DNA of 64,000 nucleotides from Fischerella muscicola SAG 1427-1 = PCC 73103 (lineage in GTDB: Bacteria > Cyanobacteriota > Cyanobacteriia > Cyanobacteriales > Nostocaceae), in contig NZ_AJLJ01000158.1 in assembly GCF_000317245.1 (NCBI RefSeq), positions 1-64,000 on the forward strand, written 5' to 3'. Below are positions 8,586 to 15,788 of this stretch, one piece after another (position 1 is the stretch's first letter; each line of letters opens with the position of its first letter). The translations under genes were made by a program, and so were the position numbers. Under the pieces are notes generated by a model that worked only from the letters and a program-made list of their open reading frames with translations, did not search any database and was not told the DNA's origin.

Positions 8586-9683
8586 CTAAATCATTGTAAT
8601 CCCAATTAACTTTGCTAGTTTTGTCAAAATCGAAAAAGCTTTGCTACCAATTTCTCCAATGTCTTTCACCCGATCCAGAATTGTTTTAGTGTCTGCTAGA
8701 TATTTACTTATCTTTTCTTGAGTTTCTTGAGAATTCTTGACATCTACTTTCTTGGTTTCGCTAATTGCAGCCGCAATTTGACCTGTCGCAATATCTTTTT
8801 CGTCCTCATCAATGGATGCTTCTTTTATGGAAGTTTTTAACTCTGCAAGAAGTTGCAAAATCTCATCTTTTGGAAAAATTTCTCCTGAAGTTGTAGTAGT
8901 TATTGTGGTGACAATCTTGTCTCTGCCAACTAAATCACCTTGGACGGTTGCACTGTCACCAAAGTATATTCCACCACTACGTTTATCTATATTTTGTGTG
9001 GTTGAATCGTTCATTATATTGGTTTTTTCTTTAATTGGAGTTGGGGATTCTATGGGTAATGTGTTTGTTTGATTTGTTTTGAGTTCTGTCTTTTGTTGAT
9101 CACTACTTTTGTGTTGATGAGCAAATTTTGTTCTAGCTTTAAGTACTGGAGTTTCTGACTCTGGAATTCCCTCTAAGTCAACAGAAGTACAGCCAACTTC
9201 AAAACAATCCTCGTAAGTTCTACCAGCACCTAACGCGTCATAGAATCCTACAGCAAACTCAATTGCTGCGCGATCGCCTATAGCCCGATTCATACCAATC
9301 ACATAATCAATGTGTTGGTAGATGGCTTCTGCTTGAGCTTGTGAGTAACAGGCGTTGAGTAAAACACATTCAACTGTGTTTTTAAATAACTTAAATAGCT
9401 TTGCTAAGGATTCTGTAGTTACTAGTTGCATTTGCCCAAAATTATTTTCTAAGGCTAAACCAGTACTTCCTGAACCATGTCCACAGAAGTGAACTATTGT
9501 CGGTTCGTGATCTAACAGCGCACGACGCAAATCGTCAACTCGTACCGCCCATTCGGTGACAATTTCAAACTGTTCTCGATTGTTAGCGCGTTTTAATGCA
9601 GCTTGGATTTCCCGCACTTCTTCATCCAAGCGCAGCTTATTTGTGTCTTTGGGATTTGCTGATAATATTAATATTTTTTTCAC
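8586..9683 (-). CDS. CHAT-domain caspase-like protease with a shared adaptor motif
   Basis: A 365-residue protein. Residues 1-175 form a CHAT peptidase fold (start KKILILSANPKDT). The catalytic histidine is His69 in FCGHGSG and the catalytic cysteine Cys112 in LLNACYSQ. After a polar linker (185-232) comes RSGGIYFGDSATVQGDLVG (235-253), nearly the same as the motif at the N-terminus of the STAND-FGE partner. A Thr-rich stretch and a C-terminal helical region (270-365) end in a hydrophobic tail. CHAT proteases act as effectors released by partner sensors in bacterial immune and death pathways. The shared motif suggests that the two proteins meet through it, either as an adaptor or as an amyloid-type signalling sequence. 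This is inference from the sequence pairing. Confidence 0.87.
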   Translation of the reverse strand: MKKILILSANPKDTNKLRLDEEVREIQAALKRANNREQFEIVTEWAVRVDDLRRALLDHEPTIVHFCGHGSGSTGLALENNFGQMQLVTTESLAKLFKLFKNTVECVLLNACYSQAQAEAIYQHIDYVIGMNRAIGDRAAIEFAVGFYDALGAGRTYEDCFEVGCTSVDLEGIPESETPVLKARTKFAHQHKSSDQQKTELKTNQTNTLPIESPTPIKEKTNIMNDSTTQNIDKRSGGIYFGDSATVQGDLVGRDKIVTTITTTTSGEIFPKDEILQLLAELKTSIKEASIDEDEKDIATGQIAAAISETKKVDVKNSQETQEKISKYLADTKTILDRVKDIGEIGSKAFSILTKLAKLIGITMI

Positions 9684-9713
9684 AATACAATCTTTTATTG
9701 AATATAGTTGTTA

Positions 9714-9893
9714 TTAAAATATACTCACTTCATAAGTAATTTTGGTCAATTGTGTTTGCTCTTTATAACTTTTAATATCGCTAAGTAAAATCCACATATC
9801 TACGTCGTCGCGCCTGTCGGGAAACAGATTATTTAGCACACCTTGTAGAGCAACTACTACTCTTGTCAAAGGCGGATGCGGGACAATTACCAA
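9714..9893 (-). CDS. Possible small ORF or gene remnant upstream of the CHAT gene
   Basis: An open frame of 59 codons with a TTG start, directly upstream of the CHAT gene on the same strand with a 30-bp gap. The translation (VIVPHPPLTRVVVALQGV, then NNLFPDRRDDVDMW) has the composition of a real protein, not of repeat sequence. An in-frame TGA precedes the TTG, and open sequence continues beyond it without a good start. It may therefore be the 3' end of a decayed gene or a small first gene of the CHAT operon. No family was recognised and no ribosome-binding site is visible. Confidence 0.35.
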   Translation of the reverse strand: MVIVPHPPLTRVVVALQGVLNNLFPDRRDDVDMWILLSDIKSYKEQTQLTKITYEVSIF

Positions 9894-10036
9894 TCAAACC
9901 GCAAGCAGTTTCCGCAGTGGCGATCGCACAGCAAATCTGTCAATTGTAAGGAGGATACTTGCAAATTAACAGCTAACCACAACAAGGTACAGTTGTGCAA
10001 TTACTTTTACCAACTTGCCATAATTAAGATAAAAAC
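9894..10036. other. Spacer between the conflict operon and DUF3082
   Basis: There is no convincing gene. The segment has one partial HIP1 context (GGCGATCGCAC) and an AAGGAGGATAC purine run on the plus strand with no ORF behind it. Confidence 0.4.
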
Positions 10037-10342
10037 TTAAGACTCACGCTTTGTCATTTGCTGAAACAATAGTTGAATCGCCAAAGCTACTAAACCGATC
10101 GCCACCAGTGCAAATACTCCAGAACCTAAAGCAACTATACCTAAAACTAAAGTACGTACAGCTGAAGAAATTCTCAATGCAAATACATTATCAGAATGAA
10201 TTGGCTTGGCTGCAAAAGTTGTAGCGATGGAAATCATCAGAGAATAAGCAGCAAATGCTAAAGACCCTGAAATCACAGCACCGATTAAACTACGTAAGGG
10301 AGTCGCTTTTGCTTGCGTTTGCGTCTGTTCTGGATCACTCAT
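10037..10342 (-). CDS. DUF3082-family small membrane protein
   Basis: A 101-residue cyanobacterial protein with two predicted membrane helices, at about residues 17-43 (SLIGAVISGSLAFAAYSLMI) and 62-92 (AVRTLVLGIVALGSGVFALV). A polar Gln/Thr-rich N-terminus precedes them and a basic C-terminus (QMTKRES) follows. I recognise it as DUF3082, a family restricted largely to cyanobacteria and commonly found next to ispE, as here. Its function is unknown. It follows ispE on the same strand after a 233-bp spacer filled by a four-hairpin repeat. Confidence 0.75.
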   Translation of the reverse strand: MSDPEQTQTQAKATPLRSLIGAVISGSLAFAAYSLMISIATTFAAKPIHSDNVFALRISSAVRTLVLGIVALGSGVFALVAIGLVALAIQLLFQQMTKRES

Positions 10343-10423
10343 AAAAATTACTTGTGGAGAAAGGGAAAGGGGAACTCTTAACAGGAAAACAATGAGCAGT
10401 ATCCTAATTTTTCAACATAGCGC

Positions 10424-10532
10424 TAAGGGTTTAAACCCTTAGCTAATAGCAAAAGTCGTCTGAAAACGACTTCATAAAATCAACAGTCTGCTTCAGCAGA
10501 CTTTAGCTATGAGACTGCGATTTCAATCGCAG
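10424..10532. repeat. Composite element of four tandem hairpins, copy 1
   Basis: Four perfect or near-perfect palindromes follow one another: TAAGGGTTTAAACCCTTA (10424-10441), AAGTCGTCTGAAAACGACTT (10453-10472), AGTCTGCTTCAGCAGACT (10485-10502) and CTGCGATTTCAATCGCAG (10515-10532). The same four occur in reverse order at 15319-15441, so the whole block is one mobile or dispersed unit lying here in the opposite orientation. Confidence 0.85.
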
Positions 10533-10575
10533 GATTTTTGAACATTTGGGGTACTTAACAGGTAACTGATAACTG

Positions 10576-11523
10576 TTACGATGCTATCTTAATACCGTGG
10601 CTGACAAACTCACTCACAAATAATTCTAAATCTTCGTCAGGTATTGCTTCCCTAACACGTTGCTGAACTTGTTCTGCTTGCTGCTTTGACTCGCACAGTG
10701 CAAACACACTCGGCCCTGAACCAGACATCATGGTTCCTAAAACCCCTTCTTGAGTTGCAAATATTTCCCGCAGTTGCAAAACTTGTGAATAAGCTGGTAA
10801 TACTATTTTTTCTAAATCATTGTGCAGTTTGTCGGCGATTTCTTTGACATCTTGATGCAAAATCGCTTTCACCATTCCTCCAGAATGCACAGCCTCAGCG
10901 CGCGCTGTCAAACTTGCTTTATCTTTGATATACGAACTACCAAATGAGGTACGGTAGGTTTTATATGCCCAAGCAGTCGATACTTCTAGACTACGGTACT
11001 TTGCCAATACTATATATATATTGTTTAAACCAGCCAGAGCAGAAAGTTGCTCACCTCTACCTGTGGCGATCGCAGTACCACCAGCTACACAAAATGGTAC
11101 ATCGGAACCTAAAATCGCTCCTAGTTCTTCTAATTCTGACTGCGTGAGTCCCAAATTCCACAACAAGTCTATCCCAACTAACACTGCTGCTGCATTTGTC
11201 GAACCTCCAGCCAACCCAGCAGCAACAGGAATCCGTTTGGTAATTGTAATATCTACACCACCATACTTAGCATAAGCATCAGAAAATTCTGTTGCCATTA
11301 ATTCAGCCGCACGGTAAGCTAAATTACTTTTATCTGTCGGTACTTGCGGATGGTTGCAGTGAACGCGAATCGCTTCTGTATTGGCTGCACGGAGATCAAT
11401 TTGGTCAGCTAGGCTAATACTTTGCAGTATCATTGCTAACTCATGATAACCATCAGGGCGATCGCCGATGATTTCCAGATATAAATTAATTTTGGCAGGA
11501 GCGATGAGAGTATAGCTACGCAT
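10576..11523 (-). CDS. ispE: 4-diphosphocytidyl-2-C-methyl-D-erythritol kinase
   Basis: A cytosolic GHMP kinase of 315 residues that phosphorylates CDP-methylerythritol at the 2-hydroxyl, the fourth step of the MEP isoprenoid pathway feeding carotenoids, phytol and quinones. The N-terminal PAKINLYLEI carries catalytic Lys11. The ATP-binding glycine motif is PVAAGLAGGSTNAAAVL (99-115), catalytic Asp141 lies in GSDVPF, and the C-terminal GHMP motif is MMSGSGPSVFAL. Length is normal. It lies downstream of rsmA on the same strand, an order common in cyanobacteria, but a MITE-like insertion separates them. Confidence 0.97.
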   Translation of the reverse strand: MRSYTLIAPAKINLYLEIIGDRPDGYHELAMILQSISLADQIDLRAANTEAIRVHCNHPQVPTDKSNLAYRAAELMATEFSDAYAKYGGVDITITKRIPVAAGLAGGSTNAAAVLVGIDLLWNLGLTQSELEELGAILGSDVPFCVAGGTAIATGRGEQLSALAGLNNIYIVLAKYRSLEVSTAWAYKTYRTSFGSSYIKDKASLTARAEAVHSGGMVKAILHQDVKEIADKLHNDLEKIVLPAYSQVLQLREIFATQEGVLGTMMSGSGPSVFALCESKQQAEQVQQRVREAIPDEDLELFVSEFVSHGIKIAS

Positions 11524-11557
11524 TTTTAGGGATGGAAGGGGGACACGGGGGACAAGA

Positions 11558-11671
11558 CAATACGGTTCGGATAAGACAAATCGATTGACGTTTAAATCCT
11601 GTAGAGACGCGATTTATCGCGTCTGGTACAACCCCAAAATCATGACGAAAATTCTTAACCAAACCGTATTG
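11558..11671. mobile_element. MITE-like element with AATACGGTT/AACCGTATT ends
   Basis: About 114 bp bounded by inverted CAATACGGTT (11558-11567) and AACCGTATTG (11662-11671), with the palindrome AGACGCGATTTATCGCGTCT at 11605-11624 inside. Both flanks carry GGGGACAAG, which could be a target duplication or simply the local repeat. There is no coding capacity. Confidence 0.6.
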
Positions 11672-11722
11672 GGGGACAAGGAAAACAAGGAAGTTACGAC
11701 AAATGACCATTGACAATTGTAC

Positions 11723-11742
11723 AGACGCGATTGTTCGCGTCT
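11723..11742. repeat. AGACGCGATT...CGCGTCT palindrome
   Basis: AGACGCGATTGTTCGCGTCT, a variant of the 20-bp palindrome family seen at 5010, 11605, 12764 and 19560. It sits just after the rsmA stop on the minus strand and could form a transcript-end hairpin. Confidence 0.6.
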
Positions 11743-11752
11743 CTACTATCCA

Positions 11753-12571
11753 CTAACTATTAACCTCTAACTGATTGCTTAAAGCAACCCATTGCTCTAC
11801 GCTGAGTTCTTCAGCACGAACTTGAGGATTTATTTGTAATTGTTCGAGTAATTCGGTTAAGCGATCGCGTTCTATAATTGATTGCAAATTATTGCGTAAC
11901 ATTTTGCGCTTGGCTCCAAAGCCTAATTTTACCAAAGTATCTAATTTACGCGGGTCATCGGCTGCGGGTTCGATTTTGCGGGGAATCAATCTTACTACCG
12001 CAGAGTCTACTTTGGGCGGTGGATAAAATGCTTTAGCTGGCACGATACTAATTAACTCACACTCAGCTAAATATTTCACCCGCACTGTTAACGCCCCACA
12101 AGCTTTTGAACCTGGTTTGGCTACGAGTCTTTCTGCTACTTCTTTTTGGAGCAACAAAACTATTGCATCATAAGGCTTTGGATTGGGATTCGCAATTGTA
12201 CCCAAGAGTTTTTCAATAATCGGCCCGGTGATATTGTAGGGAATATTTGCCACAACTTTATTTGGGTTTTGAAAAGCTGGAAATCCTTCTAACAAAGATG
12301 GAACATCCAACTCTAAAAAATCCCCTTGTAAAAGCAAAAAATTTTCGCGCTTACCCAATCCTTTAGCTAAATTTTCACACAAATCGCGGTCAATTTCGAC
12401 TGCAACTAAAGATTCAACTAAAGGTAATAAACGGCGAGTTAAAATGCCAGTACCAGGGCCAATTTCGAGAATGCGATTATTAGGTTCTAATTTTGCGGCT
12501 TGAACAATTTCTGTCAGTGCTTTTTCACTTTTTAGCCAATGTTGACCAAATATTTTGCGCGGTCGGATCAT
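11753..12571 (-). CDS. rsmA: 16S rRNA (adenine1518-N6/adenine1519-N6)-dimethyltransferase
   Basis: The KsgA/RsmA enzyme, which dimethylates two adjacent adenines near the 3' end of 16S rRNA during small-subunit maturation. From ATG 12571 it has 272 residues and begins MIRPRKIFGQHWLKS, the family's usual start. The frame is open 10 residues further upstream, but that extension is not conserved. The SAM-binding motif I is ILEIGPGTGILTRRL, the acidic motif II is VAVEID, and the catalytic motif IV is NIPYNITGPI. The C-terminal substrate domain ends with RAEELSVEQWVAL. It is upstream of ispE on the same strand. Confidence 0.96.
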   Translation of the reverse strand: MIRPRKIFGQHWLKSEKALTEIVQAAKLEPNNRILEIGPGTGILTRRLLPLVESLVAVEIDRDLCENLAKGLGKRENFLLLQGDFLELDVPSLLEGFPAFQNPNKVVANIPYNITGPIIEKLLGTIANPNPKPYDAIVLLLQKEVAERLVAKPGSKACGALTVRVKYLAECELISIVPAKAFYPPPKVDSAVVRLIPRKIEPAADDPRKLDTLVKLGFGAKRKMLRNNLQSIIERDRLTELLEQLQINPQVRAEELSVEQWVALSNQLEVNS

Positions 12572-12613
12572 TAATTTTACTCTTTTTACAAAGAAAGGCA
12601 ATCGCGGGTGTTC

Positions 12614-12647
12614 AGATCCCCGACTTTTTTAAAAAAGTCGGGGATCT
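12614..12647. repeat. AGATCCCCGACTT hairpin, minus-orientation copy
   Basis: A perfect 34-bp palindrome, AGATCCCCGACTTTTTT followed by its complement. The flanking CGCGGGTGTTC (12604-12613) is the complement of the sequence that follows the 21435 copy (GAACACCCGCA), so the repeated unit is longer than the hairpin. Confidence 0.8.
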
Positions 12648-12763
12648 ATAAACCACTAGCATTTGATTGGAATCATCATTTCTACCGTTGTATATATAAT
12701 TTATGGGGTAATTTTATCTATATACTTAACGCATTATGCCAGAAACACATAACATACTTGTAG

Positions 12764-12815
12764 AGACGCGATTCATCGCGTCTAAAACTAAAACCAAAAC
12801 CGATTCATCGCGTCT
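12764..12815. repeat. One and a half AGACGCG...CGCGTCT palindromes
   Basis: AGACGCGATTCATCGCGTCT at 12764-12783 is followed by a half copy, CGATTCATCGCGTCT, at 12801-12815. They are located upstream of the metacaspase gene in a 295-bp spacer that holds no other recognisable feature apart from the hairpin at 12614. Confidence 0.65.
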
Positions 12816-12865
12816 TGAACCTTGAACCAATGATATGTCGCAACCCCTAATTGAATTAATATGAG

Positions 12866-14986
12866 ATGGCGAAAAATTGGGCAATTACCATTGGTATTAA
12901 TCAATACGAGTACCTGCAACCGCTAAATTATGCCAAGCGGGATGCACAGTTAATGCAGGAATTTCTGCGTCAGGAAGCGGGATGCGAGAAAATATTCTTT
13001 TTTGCGGATGATTCTCCTGATATTAATGGCAAATCAACTCGCCCCAACCGCACAAATTTGCTGCGACTCTTGCGCCAATTATTTGAAACTCCTTTTATGG
13101 GAGCAGGGGATAATCTTTGGTTTTTCTTTAGTGGTCATGGCATACGACACACTGACCGCGATTATCTCATGCCTTGTGATGGCGACCCAGAAGATATTGA
13201 AAATACGGCGATTCCCATCAACTTTGTTACTGAACGCCTGCGTCGCTGTGGTGCTGATAATATAGTGATGATTCTCGATGCTTGTCGCAGTCTAGGGACT
13301 CGTGCAGGCGAAGGAATAGGGCGACAAACAGCTGAACAAGCGCGTCAACAAGGAGTAATCAGCATTTTTTCCTGTAGTCCCCAGGAATATTCTTATGAAA
13401 TAGAGGCTTTACAACAAGGTGCTTTTACCTATGCGCTTCTCGAAGGATTAGGAATTCAGGGTAAATGTGCCACAGTTGAACGGTTAAACCAGTATCTCAG
13501 TTTTCGTGTACCTGAATTGGTTCGTTTGCATCAAAATCGCAGGCAAACACCTTATATTATTGCTGAACCTGTAACTAAATCTCATCTGATTCTTGTACCA
13601 CGGTATGCAACTTTGGCTGAAATTGCTACGTTGAAAAATGATGCTTATCGCGCTCAGGTTAAGAAGGACTTTAATTTAGCAAAACAACTTTGGATTCGGG
13701 TGTTAGCTGCTGCATCAGGCTCAGACATGGAAGCCATAGAAGCCTTGGAAGAAATTGCTCGGTTGCGAAACACTTCATTTCCTGATTTGCCTAATCCACC
13801 AAATCCGCAACCAGTTCAGCAGCCACTTCAAAGCTTAAGCACTGAACAACAGCGTCGATGGCAACAAAAACGAGATGGGCTGCAACAAGAGTGGAATCTT
13901 CGCAGTGAGAAAATAAGCCGAATTAGGAAAGCTTTAGCGATTGAAACTAGTGAGATAGTAAAGTTTCAGTTAGAACAGCAACTTCAAGAAGAAGTCGCTA
14001 TGCTAGATGATCTTAATAATGAATTCAATAAAATGGATGCATTATTGTCTTCTCAACCCGGTGCTACTCAAAGTAAATCTAGCTCACCTAAAATTGTAGA
14101 AACTCCTATTTCCCAACCTGTAAAGAAACCCAATTTCTCACCAACACCACCACCAGGTATAACAACCCTACAAACCTTCCAATTTGAAACTGTCACCGTC
14201 GATGCACGAGGAAAAATCACCAACCGTCGTAACTGCGAAGCAAAATATTTTGTCGAAGATTTAGGGAATGGTGTCACCTTGGAAATGGTGCAGATACCAG
14301 GTGGTAAATTTCTCATGGGTTCACCGGAAGGGGAAGCAGGAAGAAGAGACAATGAAAGCCCACAGCATGAGGTTACAGTTCCTGGTTTCTTCATGGGTAA
14401 ATATGAAGTTACCCAAGCACAATATCAGGCAATTATGGGTAATAATCCTTCAAACTTCAAAGGAGAAAAACGACCTGTAGAACAAGTATCTTGGAATAAT
14501 GCTGTAGAATTTTGTAAACGCTTAAGTGAGAAAACTGGACGCGACTATAAATTACCCAGTGAAGCACAATGGGAATATGCAGCTCGTGCAGGAACTACTA
14601 CACCCTTTTATTTTGGCGAAACAATTACCAGTGGTTTAGCAAATTACAACGGAAATGACACTTACGGCTCTGCACCAAAAGGTGAATATCGCCAACAAAC
14701 AACAGATGTAGGAAAATTTCCTCCTAACTCTTTCGGTTTGTACGATATGTGTGGTAATGTATTCGAGTGGTGTCTAGATAAATATCATAATAATTACAAG
14801 GGAGCGCCAACAAACGGTAGTGCGTGGTTTGAAGGTGGTGAAGTTTATAAGCTGCTGCGCGGTGGTTCGTGGAGCGACATTCCTGAGGATTGCCGTTCTG
14901 CCAATCGCTGCTACTACTACCCAGCCTACGCTCCCGACGACATCGGTTTTCGGGTTGTGTGCGGTGTTGCGCCGAGGACTTACTAG
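12866..14986 (+). CDS. Metacaspase-helical adaptor-FGE fusion with a DGR-like variable C-terminus
   Basis: A 706-residue three-part protein. Residues 1-245 are a caspase-like (C14) peptidase with catalytic His91 in FSGHGIR and Cys140 in LDACRS. Residues 325-392 form a helical, effector-associated-domain-like adaptor (STEQQRRWQQKRDGLQQEW), shared with the next gene. A Pro/Ser linker follows. Residues 440-700 are an FGE/C-lectin-fold domain (MVQIPGGKFLMGSP, MGKYEVTQAQYQ, LPSEAQWEYAARAG, YDMCGNVFEWC). At 668-696 the pattern GGSW-xxx-P-xx-CRSANR-xxxx-P-xx-A-xxxx-GFRVV is that of a DGR variable region: TGC TAC TAC TAC and GCC TAC GCT CCC GAC GAC ATC look like AAC codons mutated at A. Likely role: a protease effector whose ligand-binding tip can be diversified. 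The start is ATG 12866. Confidence 0.9.
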   Translation: MAKNWAITIGINQYEYLQPLNYAKRDAQLMQEFLRQEAGCEKIFFFADDSPDINGKSTRPNRTNLLRLLRQLFETPFMGAGDNLWFFFSGHGIRHTDRDYLMPCDGDPEDIENTAIPINFVTERLRRCGADNIVMILDACRSLGTRAGEGIGRQTAEQARQQGVISIFSCSPQEYSYEIEALQQGAFTYALLEGLGIQGKCATVERLNQYLSFRVPELVRLHQNRRQTPYIIAEPVTKSHLILVPRYATLAEIATLKNDAYRAQVKKDFNLAKQLWIRVLAAASGSDMEAIEALEEIARLRNTSFPDLPNPPNPQPVQQPLQSLSTEQQRRWQQKRDGLQQEWNLRSEKISRIRKALAIETSEIVKFQLEQQLQEEVAMLDDLNNEFNKMDALLSSQPGATQSKSSSPKIVETPISQPVKKPNFSPTPPPGITTLQTFQFETVTVDARGKITNRRNCEAKYFVEDLGNGVTLEMVQIPGGKFLMGSPEGEAGRRDNESPQHEVTVPGFFMGKYEVTQAQYQAIMGNNPSNFKGEKRPVEQVSWNNAVEFCKRLSEKTGRDYKLPSEAQWEYAARAGTTTPFYFGETITSGLANYNGNDTYGSAPKGEYRQQTTDVGKFPPNSFGLYDMCGNVFEWCLDKYHNNYKGAPTNGSAWFEGGEVYKLLRGGSWSDIPEDCRSANRCYYYPAYAPDDIGFRVVCGVAPRTY
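14860..14962 (+). other. Candidate DGR variable region (VR)
   Basis: The 3' end of the metacaspase-FGE gene. Apparent variable codons lie at 14873-14881, 14885-14890, 14909-14920 and 14924-14941, nearly all ending in C or T, with fixed CGTTCTGCCAATCGC between them and fixed GGTTTTCGGGTTGTGTGCGG after them. This is the signature left by adenine-directed mutagenesis of AAC/AAT codons. No template repeat or reverse transcriptase is visible in the window. Confidence 0.6.
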
Positions 14987-15152
14987 CACTTGACACTTTT
15001 TGCACTTTTGCCCTTTACACTTCTTATTCTTTTCTCTTCTTTCCGCGCGCAGCGCGATCAAATATTTTTAAAAAAGTTGGGTGTCTTTCTCTACAGATTA
15101 TCATACACTATTTTTAATCAGTTTTCTCACTTGATTGAGAAATTGAAGATGG

Positions 15153-15336
15153 GCAGTAAATCTTAAGTAGGGTGCGTTATGGCTTCAGCCTAACGCACGG
15201 GAGCATCCTAAATGTTCAAAAAACCCGCCTGCGATTGAAATCGCAGTAAATCTTAAGTAGAATGCGTTATGGATTCAGCCCAACGCACGGTAGCATCCTA
15301 AATGTTCAAAAAACCCGCCTGCGATTGAAATCGCAG
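15153..15336. repeat. 90-bp tandem duplication
   Basis: Two head-to-tail units with a period of exactly 90 bp (15153-15242 and 15243-15332). Each contains a GTGCGTTATGG/CAACGCAC-type hairpin, ATCCTAAATGTTCAAAAAAC and CTGCGATTGAAATCGCAG. The two differ at only a few positions. The region downstream of the metacaspase gene (15000-15788) otherwise holds no supported gene. Confidence 0.85.
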
Positions 15337-15443
15337 TCTCATAGTGAAAGTCTGCTTTAGCAGACTGTTGAAGCAGAGCGTTTGATTTTATGAAGTCGTC
15401 TTCAGACGACTTGCGTTATTAGCAAAGGGTTTAAACCCTTTGC
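15319..15443. repeat. Composite element of four tandem hairpins, copy 2 (inverted)
   Basis: CTGCGATTGAAATCGCAG (15319-15336), AGTCTGCTTTAGCAGACT (15349-15366), AAGTCGTCTTCAGACGACTT (15393-15412) and AAAGGGTTTAAACCCTTT (15424-15441). These are the same four hairpins as 10424-10532 in reversed order. Loops have changed while stems stay paired, which suggests selection on structure or repeated spread. Confidence 0.85.
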
Positions 15444-15788
15444 TTTACGGTATTTTGAAAAAATTGGGATGCTCCCTAACGCACCGCCCATAACTAAAAT
15501 ACGCGCCTAACACACCCTACAACTCAATCATTTTTTGAGAGTCAAATATCCAACATCAAAAATATTGTTTGCAGACGCGATAAATGCGCTCCCAATTTTT
15601 CAAAAATTGAGATTTTCCCTTCATTTTACGGAAATTACTACTTCTAGCGTTGTAGATGTATCTATAGGTAAATCTTGCATAAGCATCAACTATCTGGGTG
15701 CTAAAAATAGAGATAAAAGAACAGTTAAGCTGAGATTCGAGCAATAAGAAGCAAACAGGAATATTGTTGTGAGATTGAGGTACCCAAT

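Noticed and set aside
15535..15747. 70-codon plus-strand ORF upstream of the second FGE gene
   Set aside because: TTG start inside repeat-derived sequence, no recognisable protein features and no ribosome-binding site.
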